Part shown: positions 33,989-42,598 of the stretch, one piece after another
How positions within the stretch are numbered: position 1 is the first letter of the stretch
How the letters are laid out: each line of letters opens with the position of its first letter
NCBI GenBank assembly: GCA_046759185.1
Contig: JBHIBO010000010.1
Coordinates: 1 to 63,864, forward strand
Length of the DNA: 63,864 bases
Direction of reading: 5' to 3'
From: JAJISK01 sp046759185
GTDB lineage: Archaea > Thermoplasmatota > Thermoplasmata > RBG-16-68-12 > JAJISG01
The notes under the pieces: generated by a model
The model's database searches: none
Told to the model about the DNA's origin: nothing
Seen by the model: the letters and a program-made list of their open reading frames with translations, nothing else
Made by a program: the position numbers and the translations under genes

Positions 33989-34228
33989 TCACGACTCACG
34001 GGATACAGGGCCCTTGCGTCTGGCCTCAGCCAGCTCGACGTAGAGCGTTAGAACAGCGGTGACGAAGGCCGCCCACAGGATGGCTCCGGCCACGACCAAG
34101 GCCAGGGAAAGGGCGATGAAGCCCGGGGAAGACATCATGATCATGAACGCCGCCATGAACAGCCCCACGCCGCCACCGAAGAACCAGCCGACGCTCCTGA
34201 GGATCCGAAACAACGACCTGCCTTCCAT
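33989..34228 (-). CDS. Small membrane protein of unknown function
   Basis: About 79 residues from ATG 34228 (MEGRSLFRILRSVGWF). A longer frame starts at 34285, but a TATA-like AACATAGTAG (34251-34260 on the minus strand) fits the shorter start. Two hydrophobic helices (GGGVGLFMAAFMIMMSS and LALVVAGAILWAAFVTAVL) are followed by a basic end. Divergent from ileS. No family recognised. Confidence 0.5.
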   Translation of the reverse strand: MEGRSLFRILRSVGWFFGGGVGLFMAAFMIMMSSPGFIALSLALVVAGAILWAAFVTAVLTLYVELAEARRKGPVSRES

Positions 34229-34358
34229 GGGGCCGGATGGGTTCTCACCCCTACTATGTTTTCCCTCACCAGACCCACATGGCAAAGGTTTTAGCCATGG
34301 GCTACCTTAGAATTCCCCTCCGGGAGATGACAAATCCCGGGCGATTCGAGGCGATGCG

Positions 34359-37300
34359 ATGATCAAGCAGGCCGCCGAGAGTTATCAGGCCCCAAAGCTC
34401 GAGGACCGCGTGCGTGCCATATGGCAGGAGCGGGACGCCTACGCGAAGACCAAGGCGCGCGGTCGAGGCAGGGAGCGGTACTTCTTCGTCGACGGTCCGC
34501 CGTACACCACCGGCAGCGTTCACGTGGGGACCGCGCGAAACAAGATCATCAAGGACACCGTGCTGCGGTGGCTCCGGATGCGAGGGTACCGTGTGTGGGA
34601 CCAACCGGGCTACGACATGCACGGTCTCCCTATCGAAGTGCTGGTGGAGCGAGCCCTCGGCATCAAGAACAAGAGGGAGATTGAGGAGAAGGTCGGGGTG
34701 GCCGAGTTCGTCGAGCAGTGCCGGGCTTTCGCCCTCGAACGCCTCCAGCGCCAGACAGCGGAGTTCAGGCAGATGGGGGTCTGGATGGATTGGGACAACC
34801 CGTACATGACGATCACCAACGACTACATCCAGTCGGCCTGGTGGACCCTCCGCAAGGCTCACGACGCCGGACTGCTGGTCAAGGCGAAGCGCTCCCTCGA
34901 GTGGTGCCCCCGGTGCGAGACCCCCGTCGCGGCCAATGAGATCGAGTACTGGGATGAGACAGACCCCTCGATTTACGTAGCGTTTCCCGTGGTGGGCAAG
35001 AAGGAGAGCCTCCTCATCTGGACCACGACGCCGTGGACCCTGCCGGCCAACCTGGCGGTGGCCGTGAATCCCGATTTCACCTACGCGCGCGTCCGCTTCT
35101 TACGCGGCGGTGAGGAGGGAACGGTGTGGGTGGCGGAGGAGAACGTTGCCGGGGTGGTGGCGGAGGCCGGGATCGAGGAATTTGAGATCCTCTCCAGGGT
35201 CCAGGGGGAAGCGCTCGTCGGGATGGAGTACGAGCATCCCCTCGTCCAAGAGGTGCCCGCCCAAGACCGTTTCGAGGGGAAATCGGTCCACCGGGTCCTC
35301 GCCTCCGACACGGTGACGAAGGAGTTCACGGGCCTCGTTCACATCGCGCCCGGACATGGGCCGGAGGACTTCGAGATCGGCCAGCAGCACGGCCTGGAGA
35401 TTTTCAGCCCCATCGACGAGAGGGGTCGGTTCACGGAGGAGGGGGGCAAGTACGCCGGCCTCGACACCGCGGAGGCCAACGAGGTCATCATGGAGGACCT
35501 GGAGACCCGGGGAGCGCTCCTCCTTCGGGGAGAGATCGTCCACCGCTACGGCCACTGCTGGCGGTGTAACACCCGCATCCTCTACCGGGCTACCGACCAG
35601 TGGTTCATCCAGATCACGAAGGTGAAGGACCGGATGCTGGCCGAGGTCGACCGGGTGAAGTGGACCCCCGACTGGGCTGGCAGCGCACGTCAGTACGACT
35701 GGGTCCAGAACGCGAAGGACTGGACCATCTCCCGGCAGCGCTACTGGGGGATCCCCATTCCGATCTGGGAGTGTGCGAAGGGCCATCGACGCGTCGTCGC
35801 GTCCGCCGCTGAGTTACACGGCGCGGATGGCTTCGAGGAGGACATGGACCTCCACCGTCCCTGGATCGATACGGTGACCCTCCCCTGCAAGGAGGATGGC
35901 GGGGAGATGCGTCGCGTGCTGGACATCTTGGACGTTTGGTTCGATTCCGGCGTCGCCACGTGGGCAAGTATCGGCTACCCTCAGAAGCGGGAGGTCTTCG
36001 AGAAGTGGTGGCCTACGCGGTGGATCGTCGAAGCTCACGACCAGACCCGAGGCTGGTTCTACTCCCAGCTGGGGGCCGGCGTGGTCGCCTTTGACCGCTC
36101 CCCCTACGACTCCGTTCTCATGCATGGGTGGGTGTGGCCCGCCGAGGGAGAGGCCTTCTCCAAGAGCCGAGGCGATGCGTTGACGCCGGAAACGGCGGCC
36201 GCGGAGTACGGGATGGACGCCCTTCGACTCTACAACCTGAAGGCGGCCCCCCCGTGGGATGACTTCGCCTTCCACTGGGACGAACTGCGGAACGCGCACC
36301 GGACCCTGAACATCCTCTGGAACGTCCATCGATTCGCCACCCTCTACATGGCCCTCGACGGTTTCCAGCCCGGGAAGCAGGCTGAGGAGTCCCTCAGGGA
36401 AAGCCTCGGGTCGGAGGATCGATGGATACTGAGTCAGCTCCAAGGAGTCATCGAATCCGTCTCAACCCACCTGACCGCCTACGACCTGCACAAGGCCGCG
36501 CGTGTCTTGGAGGACTTCATTCTCCGTGACCTCTCCCGCTGGTATGTCCGCCTGATCCGGGACCGTACATGGGTGGAGGGGGAGAGCTCGGAGAAGACGG
36601 CGGCCTATCTCGCCCTTCACCGTGCCCTCCTCACCCTCGCTCGCCTCCTCGCCCCACTCGCCCCTTTCGTGGCTGAGGCGATGTATCAGGACCTAGACGG
36701 TTCCCTCCTCACGGTCCACATGGAGGACTGGCCGTCACCCAAGAAGGCGTGGCGGGACACAACCCTCGAAGGCCAGATGGAGGCCGTGCGCCTCTTTGTG
36801 GAAGAGGTAGGAAAGCTGCGACAGGCCCGGAACTACAAGCTCCGTTGGCCCGTGGCCCTCTGTGCCATCGTTCCGACGGATGGCGAGGTGGCGAAGGCGC
36901 TCCGCACCCTGCGAGACACCTTCCTGCAGCAGGCCAACGCGAAGGAGCTTGAACTCGCGGATCCGGGGACGACCTGGGGCGAGAGGACCCTCCTCCTCCA
37001 CCCCGACAAAGCGGCCATCGGGCAGCGATACCGCGCCCTTCTGCCTGATATCGAGCAGGCGTTGGGCGACCTTGATCCCGCAGCTGTGGAAGGGGCCGTG
37101 TCCCAGGGATCCCTGGAAATCTCCGTTCGCGGCAAGCCCGTTCAGATCACATCGGACATGGTGAGCTTCGCAACGGTCCTACCTGGGGACATCCTGGAGG
37201 CACAGACCCCGCTGGGAACCCTCTTCGTCGACTTCCGGCAGACCCCAGCGATTGTGGCCGAGGCTTTCGCCCGGGAGCTCGTCCGCCGTGTGCAGCAGAT

Positions 37301-37520
37301 GCGCAAGGAGATGGCGCTGCGCGTGGAGGACCACATCGCCGTGGAGGTCCAGTCCAGTGATCGCCTCGCGGGCATGTTCAGCGATTGGGAAAGGCACATC
37401 CGAACTGAAACGCGGGCGGAGCGTTTCGAGACGACGGCGGAGACCCCCGAGGGGGATCACGTCAAGACGTGGGATCTGAACGGAGAGCCCGTCGCCATCG
37501 GACTCAGGACACTCAGTTGA
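34359..37520 (+). CDS. ileS: Isoleucyl-tRNA synthetase
   Basis: 1053 residues, the length of archaeal/eukaryotic-type IleRS. The class I HIGH signature is HVGT in PPYTTGSVHVGTARNK near residue 55. The editing domain (TTTPWTLPANLAVAV) lies in the middle, followed by the zinc-type RYGHCWRCNTR. The KMSKS signature appears as AFSKSRGD, so the leading K-M is replaced, as in some other members of the family. Anticodon-binding and C-terminal domains complete the protein. Single gene. Confidence 0.95.
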   Translation: MIKQAAESYQAPKLEDRVRAIWQERDAYAKTKARGRGRERYFFVDGPPYTTGSVHVGTARNKIIKDTVLRWLRMRGYRVWDQPGYDMHGLPIEVLVERALGIKNKREIEEKVGVAEFVEQCRAFALERLQRQTAEFRQMGVWMDWDNPYMTITNDYIQSAWWTLRKAHDAGLLVKAKRSLEWCPRCETPVAANEIEYWDETDPSIYVAFPVVGKKESLLIWTTTPWTLPANLAVAVNPDFTYARVRFLRGGEEGTVWVAEENVAGVVAEAGIEEFEILSRVQGEALVGMEYEHPLVQEVPAQDRFEGKSVHRVLASDTVTKEFTGLVHIAPGHGPEDFEIGQQHGLEIFSPIDERGRFTEEGGKYAGLDTAEANEVIMEDLETRGALLLRGEIVHRYGHCWRCNTRILYRATDQWFIQITKVKDRMLAEVDRVKWTPDWAGSARQYDWVQNAKDWTISRQRYWGIPIPIWECAKGHRRVVASAAELHGADGFEEDMDLHRPWIDTVTLPCKEDGGEMRRVLDILDVWFDSGVATWASIGYPQKREVFEKWWPTRWIVEAHDQTRGWFYSQLGAGVVAFDRSPYDSVLMHGWVWPAEGEAFSKSRGDALTPETAAAEYGMDALRLYNLKAAPPWDDFAFHWDELRNAHRTLNILWNVHRFATLYMALDGFQPGKQAEESLRESLGSEDRWILSQLQGVIESVSTHLTAYDLHKAARVLEDFILRDLSRWYVRLIRDRTWVEGESSEKTAAYLALHRALLTLARLLAPLAPFVAEAMYQDLDGSLLTVHMEDWPSPKKAWRDTTLEGQMEAVRLFVEEVGKLRQARNYKLRWPVALCAIVPTDGEVAKALRTLRDTFLQQANAKELELADPGTTWGERTLLLHPDKAAIGQRYRALLPDIEQALGDLDPAAVEGAVSQGSLEISVRGKPVQITSDMVSFATVLPGDILEAQTPLGTLFVDFRQTPAIVAEAFARELVRRVQQMRKEMALRVEDHIAVEVQSSDRLAGMFSDWERHIRTETRAERFETTAETPEGDHVKTWDLNGEPVAIGLRTLS

Positions 37521-38310
37521 CCTTCTCCAGGACGCCCCGGAGGGCCGCGTGGAGCTTCGGAACCGTCTGATAGCTCCCGAGTGTTTCGGGCGCGACCCAC
37601 TTGTAGGCGTCGTGCTCCCAGTCGAGGGTCACATCGTCGGACGCGACATCGAAGAGGAACGGATGGACGGCCCAGACCGCTTCCGGCTCCCGGCCCCGAG
37701 CCAGGACGACATTGCCCGCTCCCAGCAGCTGCGGGTCGCGTACCCCTGTCTCCTCAAGTATCTCGACCCGAGCTCGGTCCTCCGGCTCCTCGTCCCCTTC
37801 GAGATACCCAGACACCCCGGCCCAATAGCCTTGGAAACTGCCCACCTCCGCGCTCCGGCGAAGGAGGAGGAGACGGCCCCTGTGGCGCAGAAAGGACGTC
37901 ACGACATCGCGTCGACGGACGGTCTCCAACTCCACGTAGCCCTCCGTCGCGTTCACGAAGACCTGGTCTCCGGTGCGGAAGAGATCCACCTGGACCTGAT
38001 CCACCGTCGGAATTTCGGAAAGAATCGCCCCCGTGGCCACCACGGCCTCGGCCGCTCCCGCGACGAGGCCGGCAGGAGCCCGGTCCAGGGACTTGAGTCC
38101 GTAAAGGACATAGGAGCCGGCGGTGCTTCCCTTTCCGTGGGGGAAGACCAGGATGCGGTTCCGCACCTTCTCCCCCTGCACACCCGACGCCGCGTCCAGG
38201 ATCTCGCCTTCGTCACGATCGATTCCACCCAGAAGGGAGATGGGGGTCGATGAGGCCAACGCCGGGCCTCGGGCCTCTCCCCCCTGAATCCGGCGGGCGG
38301 GCAGCCTCAG
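37513..38310 (-). CDS. Phosphomevalonate dehydratase small subunit (DUF126) fused to a Nudix domain, CTG start
   Basis: 265 residues. Residues 1-135 are the aconitase-X swivel domain (GGEARGPALA, then PISLLGGIDRDEGEI and LVFPHGKGSTAGSYVLYGL), the small subunit of the archaeal phosphomevalonate dehydratase. Residues about 140-262 are a Nudix domain with box GYLEGDEEPEDRARVEILEE-TGV, in which the usual Arg before Glu is Val. The only start that keeps the first beta strand is CTG 38310, which overlaps the large-subunit TGA (CTGA). The longer open frame upstream runs through the large subunit and is not coding. The Nudix half might act on a prenyl diphosphate or nucleotide (inference). Confidence 0.8.
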   Translation of the reverse strand: MRLPARRIQGGEARGPALASSTPISLLGGIDRDEGEILDAASGVQGEKVRNRILVFPHGKGSTAGSYVLYGLKSLDRAPAGLVAGAAEAVVATGAILSEIPTVDQVQVDLFRTGDQVFVNATEGYVELETVRRRDVVTSFLRHRGRLLLLRRSAEVGSFQGYWAGVSGYLEGDEEPEDRARVEILEETGVRDPQLLGAGNVVLARGREPEAVWAVHPFLFDVASDDVTLDWEHDAYKWVAPETLGSYQTVPKLHAALRGVLEKVN

Positions 38311-39473
38311 GTTCCTCCCCCCAGCAGGTCCTCCGGACGGCCCAGGAAGACGCGTTGTCCGCAGAGTCTCGGCAAGTAGACGGCCCCCTTGGCTGATGGT
38401 GTCCCTACCTCCCCCTCTTCCGGCCAGGGAATGACCTCCGGGCAGGTATCGGACCACACGCGCCCGCCCCGGCGCTCGATGCGTTCCACCGCGTCTTTGG
38501 CCTCCATGGCGGTGACGCGGTTGGTGAAGACCCAGACCGGCACGTCGGGCCGATGGGCCTCCATCAGCTCCGCCACCTGCTCGAGTTCGCCCCGTGAGAG
38601 TTGCGGGCATCCAAACGCGACGATACCGTACGACGCCGCGGTCATCAGCTCCTCCTGGGCGGCCTTCAGGTCGCCGTCGGTTACCCGAAGGACGGGCAGG
38701 CATTCCCCGTCCGCCCCTTTCCACTCCGGTGTGACCCCTTTCGCATGGAACATATCGATGTCGCTACTCGTCGCCAAGGCGGCTCCGAAGGCCTTCCATT
38801 CGTCTTCCGAGCCCTGGGCGCCTTCGAGGAAGGGCACACCCGTTCCGAGCTCCCGGCCGATGTGGTGGCCTAGGAGGGCGAACTCAAACCCGTCAATCTC
38901 CGGTTCGACTGCCACTCGCACGGTGGCCCTTCGGTGCGCGGATAGGTGAAGCCCGTAGTTCGGCGTCAGTCCGGTTACAGCCGATGCGAGCGCAGCGGGC
39001 CCCCCTTCCCGGTTGGTGCGCGCCCCCAGCATGGAGTTGGCGAAGACCACGGCCGAGGACTCGGCCCAGGCAATGTGATCTCCGAGGTCCGGTCGGTTGC
39101 CCGCCTGATAGGGGATGCAAGTCCACGTCTCCTCCGCCCCCATACGTCGATAGGCCGCCACGATAAGGGCCTGGCGATCGGCGAACGCGCTCGAGACACC
39201 CATCTCCTTCCAGGCCACGGTATCCATGCCGAGGGGATTCACTGTCGTGCGAACCCGCACGCGCCCGGTGGAGGCGAAGTCCTCCAGAAAGCGCAGTCCC
39301 GCCTCGCCCACGATGGCATAGCTGGCCCCCGAAACGTGGACCGAGGTCACGGGGATCAGCCGATCCGCCTCGTAGATCGTGCCTAGGGCCACGAGGAGTT
39401 CCATGGCCTTCCCCTCGGCGGGGGTTCCGTCCTCGAGGAGGGTCTCCTGCTCTCGGGTGAGTTCCGCGGTTAC
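38307..39473 (-). CDS. Phosphomevalonate dehydratase large subunit (aconitase X), probable GTA start
   Basis: The catalytic half of aconitase X, which dehydrates 5-phosphomevalonate in the modified archaeal mevalonate route to isoprenoids. SVHVSGASYAIVGEAGL, TTVNPLGMD and NYGLHLSAHRRA are typical. The first ATG is at 39404 and gives 365 residues, but the conserved N-terminal helix (LTREQETLLEDGTPAEGKAM) is encoded in frame upstream of it. There, the only position fitting both the family length (388 residues) and the operon's 4-base overlaps is GTA 39473, overlapping the COG1325 stop as GTAA, with GGAGG just before. If GTA is not used, an indel must be assumed. Confidence 0.85.
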   Translation of the reverse strand, partial: VTAELTREQETLLEDGTPAEGKAMELLVALGTIYEADRLIPVTSVHVSGASYAIVGEAGLRFLEDFASTGRVRVRTTVNPLGMDTVAWKEMGVSSAFADRQALIVAAYRRMGAEETWTCIPYQAGNRPDLGDHIAWAESSAVVFANSMLGARTNREGGPAALASAVTGLTPNYGLHLSAHRRATVRVAVEPEIDGFEFALLGHHIGRELGTGVPFLEGAQGSEDEWKAFGAALATSSDIDMFHAKGVTPEWKGADGECLPVLRVTDGDLKAAQEELMTAASYGIVAFGCPQLSRGELEQVAELMEAHRPDVPVWVFTNRVTAMEAKDAVERIERRGGRVWSDTCPEVIPWPEEGEVGTPSAKGAVYLPRLCGQRVFLGRPEDLLGGGT

Positions 39474-39898
39474 GCCCCCTCCAAGTAGGAACGGGCCACT
39501 TCCAAGGCCCGCTCTCTGCGCGCCGGATACGCGGCCACCTTCCCCTTCACAGACACGACGTCATCATGGCGGACCAGCTTCAAGCGCCCTTCGTAGGCCT
39601 CCTGCTTGTCGAAGCGCAGAAAGAGCCTGCCATCCCCATCGATCCGATGTTCGAGCTCGGACACTATGGGTGCAAGCTGGCCTTCGGCCTTGACCCGACC
39701 CCAGAAGGACTGGATGTCCGCGGCTCGGGATAGGGTGGCGGTCAGGACGGTGATGGGATTTCCATGGTGCCCCTCCGTCTGGTTTGCGGAGGGATCCTCC
39801 ACGCCACTCACGAAGGCCAGCGCCCTTCTGACACGGTCTTCCTCCTCTGTCGCGTGCACGTGGACCCGAAAATCCAGACGGTGAAAGGCCCCCGTCAC
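39470..39898 (-). CDS. Exosome-linked RNA-binding protein (COG1325)
   Basis: 142 residues from GTG 39898. The dsRBD-like family markers VHVHATEEEDRVRRAL, GHHGNPITVL, RFDKQEAYEGRL and the C-terminal YPARRERALEVAR are all present. The family is predicted to work with the archaeal exosome on structured RNA. Its start overlaps the UPF0200 stop (GTGA) and its stop overlaps the dehydratase start. Confidence 0.85.
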   Translation of the reverse strand: MTGAFHRLDFRVHVHATEEEDRVRRALAFVSGVEDPSANQTEGHHGNPITVLTATLSRAADIQSFWGRVKAEGQLAPIVSELEHRIDGDGRLFLRFDKQEAYEGRLKLVRHDDVVSVKGKVAAYPARRERALEVARSYLEGA

Positions 39899-40440
39899 GG
39901 GAAGACCCGCTCCAGGATCGCCCCTGCCTCGGCCCTAAACGCCTCCAAGTCCCCCTCGTTGACCACCATCTCATCCGCGAGGGCTATCACGCCGCCCAAA
40001 CCCCATCGCAGCTCCCGGCGATCCCGGGCCCTGAAGGCAGCCTCGGAGTCGATGTCATCTCGGCGACCTCGCCGAGCGATGCGCTGGTACCGGGTCGTCT
40101 GGGAGGCATGGACCGCGACCAGGACCATGCCATCGGAAAAGCGCTGGGTAAACGTGTCCAGCTCCTCGAGGCTCCGCAACCCGTCGATGACCACGCGCTC
40201 GGTGTCTATGCGCTCCAGCGTGCGGTGGGCCCAGATGTCCATGCCGTGCAGCTCCCGCTCCCGATCCGCCATCCCCCCGACACCCACGTCGGTGAGGTCG
40301 ATGCCACGGCGATCGGCCTCCTGGCGGACGACGTCGCCCATGCGTATGACCGGCAGGTCCCTCTGGGCAGCCAACTCCAGGAAGACCTCCTTGCCGCTGC
40401 CGGGCATCCCAGTCACACAGAGGGCCTTCCCGCCTGCCAT
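39895..40440 (-). CDS. P-loop kinase-like protein, UPF0200 family
   Basis: 181 residues. Walker A is GMPGSGKEVF (residues about 11-20), followed by IRMGDVVRQEADRRG, the family signature related to dephospho-CoA/nucleotide kinases, and a basic lid with RIARRGRRDD. Probably phosphorylates a small nucleotide-like substrate, but the activity is unknown. First gene of the four-gene overlapping operon; the pairing with COG1325 recurs in archaea. Confidence 0.8.
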   Translation of the reverse strand: MAGGKALCVTGMPGSGKEVFLELAAQRDLPVIRMGDVVRQEADRRGIDLTDVGVGGMADRERELHGMDIWAHRTLERIDTERVVIDGLRSLEELDTFTQRFSDGMVLVAVHASQTTRYQRIARRGRRDDIDSEAAFRARDRRELRWGLGGVIALADEMVVNEGDLEAFRAEAGAILERVFP

Positions 40441-40488
40441 CTCTCGTCAAACCCGGTCCCGTTCAGATAACGTTTTGCTCGCCTCGAA

Positions 40489-40499
40489 GGGGGGGGGGG
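40489..40499. repeat. Run of eleven G
   Basis: A G11 homopolymer in the region between the divergent UPF0200 and pdxS genes. Such runs are prone to slippage and to sequencing error; it lies outside any gene. Confidence 0.8.
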
Positions 40500-40595
40500 A
40501 TGGTCCTCGGGAACGCAGTCGCACTGCTCCCGACCGGGTCCCAGAAAACGTCAAATAACCCATGTCGCCTAAATCAAAAGCTGGGGAGAAGCGTC

Positions 40596-41615
40596 ATGCC
40601 CCTGGAATTGTCATTGGAGGAGCTCCGGTTTGGGACCGATCTGTTGAAACGAGGTTTCGCGAAGATGCAGAAGGGGGGCGTCATCATGGACGTCACCAAC
40701 GCGGAGCAGGCCGCCATCGCGGAGGAGGCGGGGGCGGTCGCCGTCATGAGCCTGGAGCGCGTCCCGGCTGACATTCGCGAGGCGGGCGGTGTGGCCCGCA
40801 TGGCCGATCCGCGGGTGACACGGGAGATCCTCGACGCCGTCACGATCCCTGTGATGGCCAAGACGCGTATCGGGCACGTGTTGGAGGCCCGGGCCTTGGA
40901 GTCCCTGGGTGTCGACATGGTCGACGAGTCCGAGGTGCTCACCCCGGCCGATCCCTTCTTCCACATCGACAAGCGGGCCTTTACCATCCCCTTTGTCTGT
41001 GGGTGCCGCTCCCTCGGAGAAGCCGTTCGACGGATTTGGGAGGGGGCGGCGATGATCCGGACGAAGGGGGAGGCGGGCACGGGCAACGTCATCGAGGCCG
41101 TCCGCCACATGCACCTGCTGAATCGGGCCACCTCCGAGCTCAAGGCCCTCGATAGCGAGACGCTACGGCGGGTCGCGGCCCACTACGCGGAGGGATACGC
41201 CAGACTCCTGGCGGAGGTGCGGGATTCCCAGGGGCACACGCGGGCCGTCTCAGCGGATGACGTCGTCTTTGGCGGTAACACGGTCCGGGAGATCGAGGAG
41301 GGACTGTTGGAGGTGGTCTTGGACGTGCGCGGCCGTCAGCGCCTGCCGGTCGTCAACTTCGCCGCCGGCGGTCTGGCCACCCCCGCCGACGCCGCCCTCA
41401 TGATGCAGATGGGGGTCGACGGCGTCTTCGTGGGGTCGGGTATCTTCAAGTCCGACAACCCCGCCGAGCGCGGACGGGCCATTGTGGAGGCCACCACCCA
41501 CTTCGACGACCCGGAGCTTATCGCGAAGGTCTCCGAGGATCTGGGCGAGGCCATGAAGGGCCTCGACATCACTCAGCTGACCGCCGAGGAGCGGATGCAG
41601 GAGCGGGGCTGGTAA
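40596..41615 (+). CDS. pdxS: Pyridoxal 5'-phosphate synthase subunit PdxS
   Basis: 339 residues from ATG 40596, a longer N-terminal arm than the usual ~295-330 form being absent. TIPVMAKTRIGHVLEA carries the lysine that binds ribose 5-phosphate; IRTKGEAGTGN is the phosphate loop. With PdxT (not seen here) it makes PLP from ribose 5-phosphate, glyceraldehyde 3-phosphate and glutamine-derived ammonia. A TATA-like CCTAAATC lies about 25 bases upstream. PLP is the cofactor of trpB2 in this window. Its end overlaps the convergent GTPase gene by 47 bases. Confidence 0.95.
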   Translation: MPLELSLEELRFGTDLLKRGFAKMQKGGVIMDVTNAEQAAIAEEAGAVAVMSLERVPADIREAGGVARMADPRVTREILDAVTIPVMAKTRIGHVLEARALESLGVDMVDESEVLTPADPFFHIDKRAFTIPFVCGCRSLGEAVRRIWEGAAMIRTKGEAGTGNVIEAVRHMHLLNRATSELKALDSETLRRVAAHYAEGYARLLAEVRDSQGHTRAVSADDVVFGGNTVREIEEGLLEVVLDVRGRQRLPVVNFAAGGLATPADAALMMQMGVDGVFVGSGIFKSDNPAERGRAIVEATTHFDDPELIAKVSEDLGEAMKGLDITQLTAEERMQERGW

Positions 41616-42555
41616 GGGCTTCGACGGCCGAACGGACCAGCCCCGGCACGCCACGTCCCGTCAGCGCGGAGATGTGGCGCCGCGTTCCTGTCCCCGGACC
41701 CAGGTCCGCCTTATTCTCTACCTCGAAGAAGGGCGTCTCGGGAAAGGTAGTTCGGAGGTCGGTCAGCAGGGCTTCCTGATCTTCCAAGGGGTAGCCCGCC
41801 GTCCCTGTTGGATCGAGTAAGAATACGATGAGGTCCGCCACGTGACGGAGGGCCACGAGGGCCTTGCGCTCGACCTCGTTCCGTTCGCTCACGGGCCGAT
41901 CGAGGAGACCAGGGGTGTCGAGGACCTGGAAGCGGCGCCCCCCCACCTCGAAGTGACCGAGGGAAAGGTCGTGGGTGGTGAAGGGATACGTGGCGATGGT
42001 AGGTCGAGCCCGACTTAGCGCCTGGACGAGCTGACTCTTGCCCACATTTGGGGCGCCTGCGATGACCACCATCGGTAGGTTCGCATCCACCTCAGGGACA
42101 CGGCGGAGATCGGCTCGTACCTGCCGGAGGAAGTCCAAGGACGAATCGACCTCATGGAGGACGGAGGCCACGCGCCCGTAGCACGCCTTCCGAGCCTTCT
42201 CAATCTGATCCTCATCACGTGTCCGACGAATGGCTGCCCGGGACTCCTTCACACGCTGGATTACCTGGTCCTCGGCCCATTTGATGGAACCCAGGTGTCG
42301 CTTCGTCTCGTCGAGCCCGGCTGTCACGTCCAGGAGTTCTCCATAGAACGGCGGGAGCCCGTCCAGGGAGGGGAACGATGTGTAGATCTGTCGGAGTGCG
42401 TCGCGAAGGGGCTTGGCGAAGGCGGTCAGGCGCTGGTGGGACCGCGAGCGTGCCCGTTCGAGGGGAGTGCGCCCTGACCCACGGGCCTTCCGCGCGCGCT
42501 GGAATCCCCGATCCAGCAGCTCTTGGGCCGTGGGGACGGGCGGCAGTCGGAACAT
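41569..42555 (-). CDS. NOG1-like GTP-binding protein (COG1084)
   Basis: 328 residues from ATG 42555 (MFRLPPVPTAQELLDRGF); an open frame continues to 42681 without support. An N-terminal helical domain of about 160 residues precedes the OBG/NOG-type G domain: G1 GAPNVGKSQL, G2 region YPFTTHDLSLG, G3 DTPGLLD, G4 ENKADL. NOG1 proteins act in large-subunit ribosome assembly. Confidence 0.88.
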   Translation of the reverse strand: MFRLPPVPTAQELLDRGFQRARKARGSGRTPLERARSRSHQRLTAFAKPLRDALRQIYTSFPSLDGLPPFYGELLDVTAGLDETKRHLGSIKWAEDQVIQRVKESRAAIRRTRDEDQIEKARKACYGRVASVLHEVDSSLDFLRQVRADLRRVPEVDANLPMVVIAGAPNVGKSQLVQALSRARPTIATYPFTTHDLSLGHFEVGGRRFQVLDTPGLLDRPVSERNEVERKALVALRHVADLIVFLLDPTGTAGYPLEDQEALLTDLRTTFPETPFFEVENKADLGPGTGTRRHISALTGRGVPGLVRSAVEALTSPAPASAPRRSAE

Positions 42556-42598
42556 GTCACCTACGAGGGACGCGGGGAATATGAAGCCCTTGAGGCCC

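Noticed and set aside
38311..38724. Upstream extension of the DUF126-Nudix frame
   Set aside because: It overlaps the dehydratase large subunit by 400 bases, has no recognisable sequence and is explained by a CTG start at 38310.
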